Shown: positions 19,723 to 28,608, counted from the stretch's first letter. The stretch: 64,000 bases of DNA from Verticiella sediminum (GCF_007558815.1 NZ_VLTJ01000046.1:1-64000), one strand, 5' to 3'. Program-made: numbers and translations. The notes: generated by a model not told the origin, from the letters alone.

Positions 19723-20475
19723 CTAGATTCCCAGCAGCCGGTGCACGGCGTCGTGGTCACGCCGCAGGCGCTCGGGCGCGCCGGCGTAGGCCACGCGGCC
19801 CTGGGCGAGCACCACCGTGTGTGTAGCCACGTCGAGCGCCAGGCCGAGATTCTGCTCGACCAGCAGCAGCGTGGTGCCGCGTTCGGCCAGGGTGCGCAGC
19901 GCCGGCGCCAGCACGGATTGCACCAGCATGGGCGCGAGCCCTTCGCTGGGCTCGTCCAGTGCGATCACCTCGGCCTGGGTGAGCAGCGCGCGCCCGACGG
20001 CGAGCATCTGGCGCTCGCCGCCGCTCAGCATGCCGCTCGCGGCGTTGCGTCGTTCGTGCAGGCGCGGAAAGAGCGCATACACATCGTCGAGCGACCACAG
20101 GCGGCGGCTGCGCGGTGTGAGCGTGGCCAGCCGCAGGTTCTCCTGCACGGCGAGCGAGGCGAACACGCCGCGCCCCTGCGGCACCAGGGCCAGCCCGGCG
20201 CGCGCGATGCGATGCGTCGGCCAGCCGTTGACGCGCCGGCCGTGCACCAGGATGTCGCCGTGCACGTCGGGGCCGAGATTGAAGAGGGCGTTGAGCAGGG
20301 TCGTCTTGCCGGCGCCGTTGCGGCCCAGCACGGCGAGCACATCGCCCGCCTTCAGTTCGAGGTCGACGCCGCGCAGCACGGCGCCGCCGCCGTAGCCCGC
20401 ATGGACATTGCGCAGGCTGACGACAGCGTTCGCGGTGCCGGGCTGGGCGGCGAGGGCGGCAGCGTTCGGCATCAT
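19723..20475 (-). CDS. livF: HAAT-family ABC transporter ATPase, LivF type
   Basis: A 250-residue ATPase of the branched-chain-amino-acid-type transporter family. Walker A is GRNGAGKTTLLNALF, the signature LSGGERQMLAVGRAL, and Walker B IALDEPSEGLAP. The TAPMLV-like text and the absence of the long LivG insert identify it as the LivF subunit. The start at 20475 overlaps livG by four bases. The stop TAG touches the ATG of the phosphopantetheinyl transferase gene, which places this transporter in one coupled chain with siderophore synthesis. Confidence 0.9.
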   Translation of the reverse strand: MMPNAAALAAQPGTANAVVSLRNVHAGYGGGAVLRGVDLELKAGDVLAVLGRNGAGKTTLLNALFNLGPDVHGDILVHGRRVNGWPTHRIARAGLALVPQGRGVFASLAVQENLRLATLTPRSRRLWSLDDVYALFPRLHERRNAASGMLSGGERQMLAVGRALLTQAEVIALDEPSEGLAPMLVQSVLAPALRTLAERGTTLLLVEQNLGLALDVATHTVVLAQGRVAYAGAPERLRRDHDAVHRLLGI

Positions 20476-21278
20476 GCGGCCTGCGCCTGCAGTAGGTCCA
20501 GATCCCCGGCTTGCGCGCCGAGATAGGCCGCGCGCACGGCGTCGTGCCGGCGCACCCGCGCCGGCGTATCGAGGGCGATGAGCTGTCCGAGGTCGAGCAC
20601 GGCGATACGCTCGCACAGGCGGAACACGATGTCCACATCGTGCGAGATCAGCACCATGGCGAAACGTCCGCGCTGCTCGGCAAGCAGCGCTGCGAGCTGT
20701 TCCGATTCACCGGCCGACAGGCCCGCGGTGGGCTCGTCGAGCAGCAGCACGCGGGGCTCCTGGGCCAGACCCACGAGCACGTCGACCAGGCGCTGCTGGC
20801 CGTAGGACAACGCCGCCAGCGGTTGCTCGCCCAGGCCGGCCAGCGGCGAGCGCGCGAGCCAGTCGTCCGCGCGGGCCTCGGCCTCGTGCAGGGCGGCGCG
20901 GCCGCGCCACCAGCGGTAGCCGGTGCCCGCTCGAGCCAGCACGGCCAGGGCGAGATTGCGCCGCACGTTCATGCTGCCGAAGAGCAGGCTCTTCTGGAAG
21001 GTGCGTACCAGGCCGAGGCGGGCACGCTGGGCGACGTCCAGCCCGCTGGCGTCGCGGCCCAGATAGCGCACCGCGCCGCCGCTGGGCGCGAGAAAGCCGG
21101 AGATGAGATTGAAGAGCGTGGTCTTGCCCGCGCCGTTCGGCCCGATCAGGCCCAGGCATTCACCCGCGCGCACGTCGAGCGACACACCGCGGATCACGTC
21201 CACTTCGCCGAAGCGCTTGTCGACTGCGTCGAGCTGCAGCACGGGCTGCGCCTCGGCGCCTGGCAGAGGCCGGTTCAT
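20472..21278 (-). CDS. livG: HAAT-family ABC transporter ATPase, LivG type
   Basis: A 268-residue ATPase. Walker A is GPNGAGKTTLFNLISGFL, then LVRTFQKSLLFGSMNVRRNL, typical of LivG, signature LSYGQQRLVDVLVGLA and Walker B LLLDEPTAGLS with the H-loop LISHDVD. It pairs with LivF to drive the LivHM permeases. The start overlaps livM as ATGA and the end overlaps livF as ATGA. Confidence 0.9.
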   Translation of the reverse strand: MNRPLPGAEAQPVLQLDAVDKRFGEVDVIRGVSLDVRAGECLGLIGPNGAGKTTLFNLISGFLAPSGGAVRYLGRDASGLDVAQRARLGLVRTFQKSLLFGSMNVRRNLALAVLARAGTGYRWWRGRAALHEAEARADDWLARSPLAGLGEQPLAALSYGQQRLVDVLVGLAQEPRVLLLDEPTAGLSAGESEQLAALLAEQRGRFAMVLISHDVDIVFRLCERIAVLDLGQLIALDTPARVRRHDAVRAAYLGAQAGDLDLLQAQAA

Positions 21279-22264
21279 TGCGGTGCCCTCCCGTTCTCGG
21301 CAGGGTGTGCGTCGCCGTTGGACCGCCGGCGCTCGCGCCAGAGATGGGCGATGCCGTGCGGCATGAACACCACGGTGGCCACGAAGATGACGCCGATCAC
21401 CAGTTGCCAGCGGTCGGTGTGCGAGCTGACGTAGGTCTGCACGAAGAGGTAGACGGCAGCCCCGACGAAACCGCCCGTCCGGGAGCCGATGCCGCCGATC
21501 ACCGCCATGATGATGAATGCCGCCGACATGCTCCAGTGCACGGTGTTGGGGCCGACATATTGATTCAGGAAGGGGTAGACCGCGCCTGCCAGCCCGGCCA
21601 CGCCGCCGGCCAGGATGAAGGCCGAGACGCGCAGGCGGCCGGCGCTCCAGCCCAGGGCGTCCACGCGCAGCGGCTGGTCGCGCCAGGCCGCGAGCGCGAG
21701 GCCGATCGGCGCGCGCGCATACGAGCGCAGCAGCCACCAGCCCACCATTGCCGTGCCCGCGGCCACCAGGTACAGCGCGGTCGCGCTGGCCAGCGGCTGG
21801 CCGGCAACGCTCAGGCGGGGAAAGCCGCGCAGGCCGTCCGCGCCGCCGGTCACGTCGTGCCAGCGGAACGCGACCTCCCAGACCATCTGGCCCAGCACCA
21901 GGGTGAGCACGAGGAAGAACAGGCCGCTGGTGCGCAGCGTGGCCGCGCCCATGAGCGCGCCGAGCAGCATGCCGCTGGCGGCGCCCAGCGGCAGCACCCA
22001 GACCAGTTCCGCATGGCCGAGCCGGCCGGCGACCACCGCCACGACGTATGCCGCCGCGCCGAAGATCGCGCCATGGCCGAGCGAGGCCATGCCCCCCGTG
22101 CCCATCAGCAGGTTCAGGCTGCACACGGCGGTGCCGATCAAGAGGATCTCGGCGGCGAAGCGGACCAGGAAGGCGCCGCCCAGCCACGGCAGCGCCACGG
22201 CCAGCGCGAGCAGGGCGGCCAGTGCCAGACGGTGGGCGGGCGAGGGCGCGCGAAGAACCGTCAT
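21275..22264 (-). CDS. livM: HAAT-family permease, LivM type
   Basis: A 329-residue inner-membrane permease with many hydrophobic helices and family motifs NLLMGTGGMASLGHGAIFGA and FFLVLTLVLGQMVWE. Later AWRDQPLRVDALGWSAGRLR is the ATPase contact region. The C-terminal tail after about residue 300 is hydrophilic. It is four-base coupled to livH before it and livG after it. Confidence 0.88.
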   Translation of the reverse strand: MTVLRAPSPAHRLALAALLALAVALPWLGGAFLVRFAAEILLIGTAVCSLNLLMGTGGMASLGHGAIFGAAAYVVAVVAGRLGHAELVWVLPLGAASGMLLGALMGAATLRTSGLFFLVLTLVLGQMVWEVAFRWHDVTGGADGLRGFPRLSVAGQPLASATALYLVAAGTAMVGWWLLRSYARAPIGLALAAWRDQPLRVDALGWSAGRLRVSAFILAGGVAGLAGAVYPFLNQYVGPNTVHWSMSAAFIIMAVIGGIGSRTGGFVGAAVYLFVQTYVSSHTDRWQLVIGVIFVATVVFMPHGIAHLWRERRRSNGDAHPAENGRAPQ

Positions 22265-23136
22265 ACGGTTCTCTCCCGGGAGGCCAGCAGGCCGGTCGGG
22301 CGGGCGATGAGCAGGCCCGCCATGACGGCCAGGGTGAGCAGATTGGAAAGCTCGGGCAGCCAGACCCGCGCGAAGGTGCTCACGAAGCCCAGCAGCAGGG
22401 CGCCGGCCACGACGCCGCGGAAGTTGCCCAGGCCGCCGATCACCACGACCAGCAGGGCGAGCAGCAGCACTTCTTCGTCGAGCCCGGGATAGGCCGACAG
22501 CATGCCGGCCCCGAGCGCGCCGCCCAGGCCGCCGAGCGCGGCAGCCAGCGCCATGCCCACCGTCAGCATCCTGCGGGTGTCGATGCCCAGCGTCTCGACG
22601 ATGCCGCGGTCGGCGACGCAGGCGCGCAGGGCCGCGCCCCAGAGCGTGCGGTCCAGGGACCACCAGAGCACGGCGGCGAGCGCCAGGCCGCAGGCGATGA
22701 TGACCAGCCGGTAGAGCGGAAAGGGCAGGCCGGCGACGAAGACCACGCCGCGCAGGAATTCCGGCAGCGCCGGCGACAGGGTTTCGGCGCCGAAGCCCCA
22801 GCGCATCAGGTCGGCGAACACCACCGAGATGCCGTAGGTGAGGAGCACCTGCATCAGGTGCGCCCGCGCATAGAAGCGCGCGAACACCAGCCGGTCCAGG
22901 ATCAGCCCGACCGCGCCCGTGAGCACGAAGGCCGCCGGCAGGGCGAGCCACCACGGCGCGCCGCCAGCCAGCCAGGTGATGGCGATGTAGCCGCCCAGCA
23001 GGAAGAACGAGCCGTGGGCCAGGTTGACGAAGCTCATCAGGCTCAGCACCAGCGAGAGCCCGAGCCCGGTGAGCAGCAGCAGGACGGAGAACGACAGCGC
23101 GTTGAGGGTTTGGATCAGGTAGTAGGACACAATCAA
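22261..23136 (-). CDS. livH: HAAT-family permease, LivH type
   Basis: A 291-residue inner-membrane permease with LSLMSFVNLAHGSFFLLGGY near residue 35 and VIGGLGNFRGVVAGALLLG near residue 240, the hallmarks of LivH. The first possible start is TTG at 23136, with a GTG two codons later. Neither has a strong ribosome site, so the start is uncertain. It lies 46 bases after the binding-protein gene. Confidence 0.85.
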   Translation of the reverse strand: MIVSYYLIQTLNALSFSVLLLLTGLGLSLVLSLMSFVNLAHGSFFLLGGYIAITWLAGGAPWWLALPAAFVLTGAVGLILDRLVFARFYARAHLMQVLLTYGISVVFADLMRWGFGAETLSPALPEFLRGVVFVAGLPFPLYRLVIIACGLALAAVLWWSLDRTLWGAALRACVADRGIVETLGIDTRRMLTVGMALAAALGGLGGALGAGMLSAYPGLDEEVLLLALLVVVIGGLGNFRGVVAGALLLGFVSTFARVWLPELSNLLTLAVMAGLLIARPTGLLASRERTV

Positions 23137-23182
23137 TGCAAGGACCGCGGGGCGAGGGCGGGGACGCCGGCTGGCATGCCCG

Positions 23183-24400
23183 TCATTTCCCCGGGCCCGG
23201 GTCCTGGATCGCAGGGTAGGTGTGGATCACGGTGTTCAGCGGGTTGCCCTGGGCATCGGCGCGCACCTCGTTGACGTAGATGTCGAGGATCGCCTGATTG
23301 TTGCGCGGATCGAAGCGCATCGGCCCGAACGCCGTCGCCACGGGCGCGTCCAGCAGCCGCTTGCGCATGTCTTCCTTGCGGGCCACGTCGCCGTCCACGG
23401 CCTCCAGTGCGGCGCGGATCACCTGCCCGGTGGCGTAGCCCGAGGTGCTGGCCTCGCCCGGCAGGCGGTTGCGCGCCTGGCGATAGGCCGCGACGAAGTC
23501 GGCCGAGGCCGGCGCCAGCGGCGACTGGTGGAAGGTGTTGATCCCGCCGATGCCGGCCGCGCCGACGGCGGGCAGCACGTCCTCCTGGTCGAACAGCGCG
23601 CCCGGGCCGATCAGCCGGATCTTGTCCTGCAGGCGGAACTCGCGCATCTGCTGCAGAAAGCGCACGGCGTCGGCCCCGGGCAGGAAGGAATAGATGAAGG
23701 CCGGGCTTTCGGCGGCGATGTTCATGAGCAGCGGCGCGAAGTCGGCCGTGCCCAGCGGCGTCCAGAGCTGGCGGCCGAGCTTGCCGCCCTGCGCCCGGTA
23801 GGCGTCGGCGAAGTCGGCGACGTACTCGCGGCCGGCCGCGTAGTCCGAAGCCAGGGTGATGCCGCCCTGCTTGTCGATGTGTTCGCAGGCCCAGAGGCCG
23901 GCCGGATGGCCCAGCATCCAGCTCGTCTTGGTCGGCCGGAAGATGACCGGGCTGGCTGCCTCGCGGGCGAGCGCGTTGGCTGCCGCATTGGACACGAAAG
24001 TGGGCGTGCCCGCATCGGTCACGATGTCGCGGATCGCCAGGGCGACCGCGGCGCTGATGATGCCGCAAATGATGTCCACGCGGTCCTGGCCGATCAGCTT
24101 GCGCACCTTGCGCACGGCCTCGTCCGGCTTGCCCTGGTCGTCCTCGACCAGGAGTTCGACCGGCCGACCGCCCATCTGCCCGCCCGCCTCGGCGACCAGC
24201 ATCTGCAGCCCGGCGCGCATGCTCTCGCCGAGCGAGGCGAAGGGGCCGGTCAGCGAGGTGACGAGGGCGATGCGCACGGGCGCCGCGGCACGGGCGCGCC
24301 AGGGCAGGAGCGCACCCGCGGCGCTGGCGGCGCCGGCCAGCAGCAGGCTGCGGCGTGCGGACGAGGGAGAAGCGATCTCGGACTGTGTGAGGAGGGTCAT
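23183..24400 (-). CDS. HAAT-family periplasmic substrate-binding protein, LivK type
   Basis: A 405-residue type-1 periplasmic binding protein. The N-terminus has ARRSLLLAGAASAAGALLPW ending near ARAAA, probably a Tat signal. The mature start VRIALVTSLTGPFASLGE and VELLVEDDQGKPDEAVRKVR are typical of ligand-binding proteins of amino-acid or aromatic-acid HAAT systems. The longer frame from 24448 is rejected because GAGGAGG lies before the ATG at 24400. The ligand is unknown; members bind branched-chain amino acids, amides or aromatic carboxylates. Its place between siderophore genes makes an aryl or seryl precursor an attractive guess. Confidence 0.87.
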   Translation of the reverse strand: MTLLTQSEIASPSSARRSLLLAGAASAAGALLPWRARAAAPVRIALVTSLTGPFASLGESMRAGLQMLVAEAGGQMGGRPVELLVEDDQGKPDEAVRKVRKLIGQDRVDIICGIISAAVALAIRDIVTDAGTPTFVSNAAANALAREAASPVIFRPTKTSWMLGHPAGLWACEHIDKQGGITLASDYAAGREYVADFADAYRAQGGKLGRQLWTPLGTADFAPLLMNIAAESPAFIYSFLPGADAVRFLQQMREFRLQDKIRLIGPGALFDQEDVLPAVGAAGIGGINTFHQSPLAPASADFVAAYRQARNRLPGEASTSGYATGQVIRAALEAVDGDVARKEDMRKRLLDAPVATAFGPMRFDPRNNQAILDIYVNEVRADAQGNPLNTVIHTYPAIQDPGPGK

Positions 24401-24470
24401 GGCGGCAGGCGACTCAGCAGTGCGCCCAGGGTGTTGTCGGGCGGGCATCGGTATGGCCGCCGGTAAAAAG

Positions 24471-24489
24471 CTAAATGATACACATGCGC
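24471..24489 (-). promoter_or_regulatory. Possible Fur-like box before livK
   Basis: Aligned by eye, CTAAATGATACACATGCGC matches the 19-bp Fur consensus at about 11 positions, mainly in the core AATGATA..CAT. It lies in the 111-base A+T-richer gap upstream of livK. The match is weak. Confidence 0.3.
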
Positions 24490-24505
24490 ATTTGCGTACC
24501 GGGTT

Positions 24506-24530
24506 ATACCACTAATGACGACAGTGGTAT
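24506..24530. other. Inverted repeat at the end of the esterase gene
   Basis: ATACCACT and AGTGGTAT form a perfect 8-bp inverted repeat with a nine-base loop, spanning the esterase stop codon. No T-run follows on the minus strand. It could be a weak terminator, an mRNA end structure or a protein site. Confidence 0.4.
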
Positions 24531-25333
24531 CGGCCCTCGGCGGCGAAGGCGAGCGCGCGGCGCGCACAGGCGTCGAGCAGGCTCGCATGCGTGCCCCCCG
24601 GCACCGCCTCGAAGCTGGCGCAGAGCCCGGGGATAGTCTGCAGCCGCGCCGCCAGAGCCTGGGCCTGTCCGAGCGTGGGTACGCCGCCGGTGCGGCTGTG
24701 GGGTGTGCCGTCCGCGCCCACCGCGCGCGCATGGCGGGCTTCGTGCTCGCCGGCCATCACCAGCACGCGGGCCGGCCGGGCAGGGGCGGCGCGGGTGCCG
24801 GCCGCGCGGGCGAGCTGCGTCACCTCGTCCAGGATCGCACCGTCGTACCACCACACCGAAGGGCTCGCCGCGAGGTAGCCGGCATAGGCCTGCGGCGCCC
24901 GGCACAGCGCATGGAGCACGCACAGCCCGCCGTACGAATGGCCCGCCAGCGTTTCGCGGGTGCGATCGACGCCGGCGGCCGCGTGCACGGCCGGCCGCAC
25001 GACGGCGTCGATCCAGTCCAGCAGGGCGTCGGCGCCGCCCGCGCGCCATGCCGGGACGCGGGGGTCGCGCAGCGCCGGGCGCCCCGGGATGGCGGGCGTG
25101 TAGTCGTAGGCTCGCGCCGCCTTCAGGGATTCGGGGTCCAGGTCGTAGCCGATCGCCGCCACCACCACGTCTGCCGCGGTGCCGGCCAGCGCGTCGCGCG
25201 CCGCATCGCCATCGAGGATGTAGAGCACGGGATGGCCCGCCGCAGGCGGCGCGCCGGACGGCACCCGCAAATGGACGCGTCGCGCGCCCTGCGGGCCGCG
25301 GTCGGCCAGGGCGAGTTCGCTAAAGCCGGTCAT
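24512..25333 (-). CDS. Alpha/beta hydrolase, siderophore esterase (IroE/BesA/Fes-like)
   Basis: A 273-residue esterase-D-type hydrolase. The nucleophile elbow is GHSYGG (about residue 149), followed by AASPSVWWYDG, the motif typical of trilactone siderophore esterases. The catalytic histidine is likely in VPGGTHASLLDA. No signal peptide is seen, so it would act on ferric siderophore in the cytoplasm and release iron by cutting ester bonds. It follows the binding-protein gene after 16 bases. Substrate assignment rests on the NRPS, which should form serine esters. Confidence 0.82.
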   Translation of the reverse strand: MTGFSELALADRGPQGARRVHLRVPSGAPPAAGHPVLYILDGDAARDALAGTAADVVVAAIGYDLDPESLKAARAYDYTPAIPGRPALRDPRVPAWRAGGADALLDWIDAVVRPAVHAAAGVDRTRETLAGHSYGGLCVLHALCRAPQAYAGYLAASPSVWWYDGAILDEVTQLARAAGTRAAPARPARVLVMAGEHEARHARAVGADGTPHSRTGGVPTLGQAQALAARLQTIPGLCASFEAVPGGTHASLLDACARRALAFAAEGRYHCRH

Positions 25334-25349
25334 GGCGCGGGCCGCGGGC

Positions 25350-26519
25350 TCAGCCTGGCGCGCTGCCTGCGCGCTGGCCGGGCTCGTCCAGGTCGATCAT
25401 GAACGTGCCGCGCATGGGCACGGCGAGAAAGCGCTGGTTGATTTCGTCCAGCGTGCGCGCGGGGTCGATGTCGGCGTTGCCGGCGGGGTCGATCCAGCGC
25501 GCGAGCGCCTCGATGAAGACGACGTGCAGCGGCGAATCGTTGAACGCGTGCCAGATCGCGTGGGCGTTGCCCTCGCGCACCGCGGGCAGGGCGCCGAGCC
25601 CCTGGGTGGCGATGACCCGGCGCAGGCTGGCACGCGCCTCGTCCGGCGCGACGCCGGTGCCGATCGCCAGGCCCGAGCCGGTACGCCGCTGCGCGCCGGT
25701 GCCGGTGGCCACGTAGACCACCGGGTTGCGGCTGTTGATGTATTCCAGGCTCAACTGGCCGGTCGAGGCCCGGATCGTGTCCGCGCCGATGTTGTGCCCG
25801 CCGGCGAAGGTGATCATGTCGTTGAAGGTGCCCGAGCCCGGCGAGTTGCAGCAGTCGGTGCTGCCCGCGTGCGCGTGCACGAGCACGGGCGGGCGTTCCT
25901 TGCGCTGGCCCGCCGCTCGCGCCACGCGCGCCATGTGTTCCTCGTAGAAGGCGATGAACTGCTCGGCCTGCTCTTCGCGTCCCAGCGCGCGGCCGAGCAG
26001 GCGCATGCTCGGCACCGTGTTCTTCAGCGGATCGACGAAGAAGTCGATGATGACCACCGGCACGCCCGCCGCGGCGAAGCGCTGCAGCATGGCCGACTCC
26101 TGCGGTGCGGCGCCGGGCCGCAGGCCGGCGAAGGCGGCGGTCAGCACCACCAGGTCGGGGCGCTGTGCGAGCGTGTTCTCGACCGAGAACGTGTCCGGCG
26201 TGTGACGCCCGACCACCGGCACCCGGGCGAGAGCGGGAAATGCCTCGAGATATTCCGCGTATTCGCTGGAGAAGGACGACTTCAGCTCGTCGGACCAGCC
26301 GGCCAGCACGCTGACCGGGTCCGGATGGATCAGGGCGAGCACGGGCAGGTGCCGCGCCTGCGCCAGCACGACCCGCTGGGCCGGTGCGGCAAGCGTGACC
26401 TCGCGGCCGAGCACGTCCTTCAGAACGATGGGAGACTGGGCGGCCAGGGTGGCCGCCGGCGCCACGAACCCTGCGATGAGCAGGCAGGTCGCGGCGAACA
26501 GAGCGCGTAGGCGGGACAT
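25350..26519 (-). CDS. Iron-siderophore-type ABC transporter substrate-binding protein (FecB/BtuF-like)
   Basis: A 389-residue periplasmic protein with a clear signal peptide (RALFAATCLLIAGFVAPAATLAA). The mature part begins IVLKDVLGREVTLAAPAQRV, the usual start of the TroA/FecB fold. The motif STDCCNSPGSGTFNDMI in the second lobe is shared by a subgroup of these proteins. It would bind the ferric siderophore in the periplasm for the FecCD/FecE importer encoded upstream. No Shine-Dalgarno sequence precedes the ATG, which is unusual here. A possible Fur site lies just upstream. Confidence 0.85.
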   Translation of the reverse strand: MSRLRALFAATCLLIAGFVAPAATLAAQSPIVLKDVLGREVTLAAPAQRVVLAQARHLPVLALIHPDPVSVLAGWSDELKSSFSSEYAEYLEAFPALARVPVVGRHTPDTFSVENTLAQRPDLVVLTAAFAGLRPGAAPQESAMLQRFAAAGVPVVIIDFFVDPLKNTVPSMRLLGRALGREEQAEQFIAFYEEHMARVARAAGQRKERPPVLVHAHAGSTDCCNSPGSGTFNDMITFAGGHNIGADTIRASTGQLSLEYINSRNPVVYVATGTGAQRRTGSGLAIGTGVAPDEARASLRRVIATQGLGALPAVREGNAHAIWHAFNDSPLHVVFIEALARWIDPAGNADIDPARTLDEINQRFLAVPMRGTFMIDLDEPGQRAGSAPG

Positions 26520-26527
26520 GGGAGGCT

Positions 26528-26546
26528 ATGACTGATAATCGTTTTT
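26528..26546 (-). promoter_or_regulatory. Candidate Fur box before the siderophore-binding-protein gene
   Basis: The segment ATGACTGATAATCGTTTTT contains an intact GATAATC core and matches about 12 of 19 Fur consensus positions by eye. It sits in an A+T-rich stretch 9 bases upstream of the start codon, where bound Fur would block transcription when iron is ample. Confidence 0.5.
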
Positions 26547-26595
26547 ATTCTAGACGCGCATTCTGTCCCGGGCAAACCGCGCGCCGCCGCGCCGT

Positions 26596-27381
26596 TCAGG
26601 CGACATCGCGGTGCAGGCCGTCGATCACCACCTGCAGATAGCCCCGCGAGCACGCTTCGACGCGGCCGTCCACGCCGTACACGGCGGCCAGGGTCTGCGA
26701 GGTGACCACCTGCGCCGGGCTGCCTTCGGCCAGCAGTGCGCCGCTGCGGATCATCAGCGCGTGGTCGGTATGGCGCAGCGCGATGTTCAGATCGTGCAGC
26801 ACGATCACCGTGATGAGATCGTTCTCGCGGGTTTCCTGCGCAAGCAGATCCATGACGTGGAACTGGTAGTTCAGGTCCAGCGCCGAGAGCGGCTCGTCGA
26901 GCAGGAGCAGCCGGGGCCGGCGGATCAGCGCCTGGGCCAGGCCGACGAGCTGCTTCTGCCCGCCCGACAGCTCGTCGATGAAACGCATGGCGAGATGGCC
27001 CACGCCCAGCCGATCGAGCAGCGCCTGCACCTCGGCGATGCCGACTTCGCCGCGGCCGGCGCCGGCCACGGAGGCGTTGGCGGCCACCAGCACGGATTCG
27101 AACACGCGCAGGTGCACCGCGGCAGGCAGCGATTGCGGCAGGTAGACGACCTTGCGCGCGCGCAGCTCGAAGCTCGCCCGCGTGAGGTCTTCACCGTCCA
27201 GCACCACGCGGCCCTCGGCGATCCGGGTCAGCCCGGCCAGCGCCTTGAGCAGGGTGGACTTGCCGCTGCCGTTGGGACCGAGCAGGCTCGTCACCGTACC
27301 TTCGCGCAGCCCGGCCACGGACAGATCGGGAATGACACGCCGGCTGCCATAGGCCACGGCCAGGTGCTGGATCTCAAGCAT
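26596..27381 (-). CDS. Ferric-siderophore ABC transporter ATPase (FecE type)
   Basis: A 261-residue ATPase of the iron-chelate/B12 importer group. Walker A is GPNGSGKSTLLKALAGL, followed by VVYLPQSLP, signature LSGGQKQLVGLAQAL, Walker B LLLDEPLSALDL and H-loop VIVLHDLN. It starts 21 bases after the permease gene. It should pair with the FecCD-type permease and the binding protein encoded next to it. Confidence 0.9.
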   Translation of the reverse strand: MLEIQHLAVAYGSRRVIPDLSVAGLREGTVTSLLGPNGSGKSTLLKALAGLTRIAEGRVVLDGEDLTRASFELRARKVVYLPQSLPAAVHLRVFESVLVAANASVAGAGRGEVGIAEVQALLDRLGVGHLAMRFIDELSGGQKQLVGLAQALIRRPRLLLLDEPLSALDLNYQFHVMDLLAQETRENDLITVIVLHDLNIALRHTDHALMIRSGALLAEGSPAQVVTSQTLAAVYGVDGRVEACSRGYLQVVIDGLHRDVA

Positions 27382-27402
27382 GCTCAGCTCCGTGGGGGCG
27401 CC

Positions 27403-28608
27403 TCAAGGCATTCTGCGGCGCAGCACCACCGCGAGAAAGAACGGGATACCGACCAGCGACGTCACGATGCCCACCGGCACGATGATGCCCGGCACGATGT
27501 TCTTCGAGGCGATCGAGGCGAGCGACAGAATCACCCCGCCGACCAGGGCGCTGCCCGGCAGGTAGAAGCGGTGGTCTTCGCCGAACAGGCGGCGCGCGAT
27601 GTGCGGCGCGACCAGCCCGATGAAGCCGATGGTGCCCACGAAGGAAACGGCCAGCGCCGAGAGCAGGCTGATGCGCAGCAGGGAGGTCAGGCGCACGCGG
27701 CGCACGTCGATGCCGAAGCTGGCGGCGCGGTCCTCGCCCAGGCGCATCGCCGTGAGGCGCCAGGCGTCGCGCATCGCCAGCGGCAGGATCACCGCGAAGA
27801 GCAGCAGCAGCATGCCGACCTTGGGCCAGGTCGCGCGCGACAGGCTGCCCATGGTCCAGAACACCAGGCCCTGCAGCGCGTCGGCGGTGGCGACGAACTG
27901 CACCAGCGAGACCAGCGCATTGAAGGAGAACACCAGGGCGATGCCGAAGAGCACCACGCCCGAGGTATTCATGCCGCCCCAGCGCGCCACTACGTCCAGC
28001 AGCAGCGCGGCCATGACCGACCAGACGAAGGCGCTGGCGGCGATGGTCCAGGCGGCCGGCACGCCCGGGATCGTGAAATCGAGCACGATCACCAGCGAAG
28101 CGCCGAACGCGGCGGCCGACGACAAGCCCAGCGTGAACGGGCTGGCGAGCGGATTGTTCAGAATCGTTTGCATCTCGGCGCCGGCCAGCCCCAGGGCCAG
28201 GCCGACCGCCATCGCCATCAGCGCGTAGGGCAGGCGAATGTCCCAGACGATGACCTTGGTGGTCGGGTCGGCATCGGCCGGCGCCACCAGGGTCTGCCAG
28301 AGTTCGCCCAGCGTCAGCCCCGCCGGCCCCAGCGTGAAATCCACCAGCATGGCGCCCACGATGACTGCGGCGAGCGCGGCGACCAGCGCCCAGCGGCGGC
28401 GCAGGATGGCTGCGTAGGCCTGCGCGGTGTCGGCCGGCCCGGCAGGCCCCGGCGCAGCGCCCGCCGGCCCAGTGCTTTGCGTGCGCTCGCCGGCTTGAGC
28501 GTGCGGCGCCGGTCGGCCTGGCTGTGCGTCTGCGCCGAGCCGGTCAGGCTTGGCATCTGCGCCGTGCCGGCCAGGCTTGGCATCTGAATAGGACGTATTA
28601 CTATCCAC
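27403..28608 (-). CDS. FecCD-type iron-siderophore permease with repeat-containing N-terminus
   Basis: A 401-residue permease. Residues from about 70 on form the usual ~330-residue FecCD core: GLALGLAGAEMQTILNNPLA, SLSRATWPKVG and VGTIGFIGLVAPHIARRLFG. The first ~68 residues are a hydrophilic, low-complexity tail containing three copies of a nine-residue repeat (DAKPGRHGA, DAKPDRLGA, DAQPGRPAP). The only possible start is GTG at 28608, because a TGA lies four codons upstream in frame; no ribosome site is visible. A single permease gene suggests a homodimer. Confidence 0.85.
   Translation of the reverse strand: MDSNTSYSDAKPGRHGADAKPDRLGADAQPGRPAPHAQAGERTQSTGPAGAAPGPAGPADTAQAYAAILRRRWALVAALAAVIVGAMLVDFTLGPAGLTLGELWQTLVAPADADPTTKVIVWDIRLPYALMAMAVGLALGLAGAEMQTILNNPLASPFTLGLSSAAAFGASLVIVLDFTIPGVPAAWTIAASAFVWSVMAALLLDVVARWGGMNTSGVVLFGIALVFSFNALVSLVQFVATADALQGLVFWTMGSLSRATWPKVGMLLLLFAVILPLAMRDAWRLTAMRLGEDRAASFGIDVRRVRLTSLLRISLLSALAVSFVGTIGFIGLVAPHIARRLFGEDHRFYLPGSALVGGVILSLASIASKNIVPGIIVPVGIVTSLVGIPFFLAVVLRRRMP
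28530..28583 (-). repeat. 27-bp tandem repeat inside the FecCD-type permease gene
   Basis: Two adjacent 27-base copies (28530-28556 and 28557-28583) differ at two positions, and a more diverged third copy lies before them on the plus strand. In the gene they encode a nine-residue repeat in the N-terminal tail. Twenty-seven bases keep the frame, so copy number can change without breaking the gene. Confidence 0.75.

Noticed and set aside
19723-24400. Reading the HAAT genes as part of the ferric-siderophore importer
   Set aside because: Their ATPase, permease and binding-protein motifs are of the LivFGHMK type; the true FecBCD-type importer is separate at 25.3-28.6 kb.
28530-28583. The 27-bp repeats as a CRISPR array
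   Set aside because: Copies are directly adjacent without spacers, in coding frame, and no cas genes are present.
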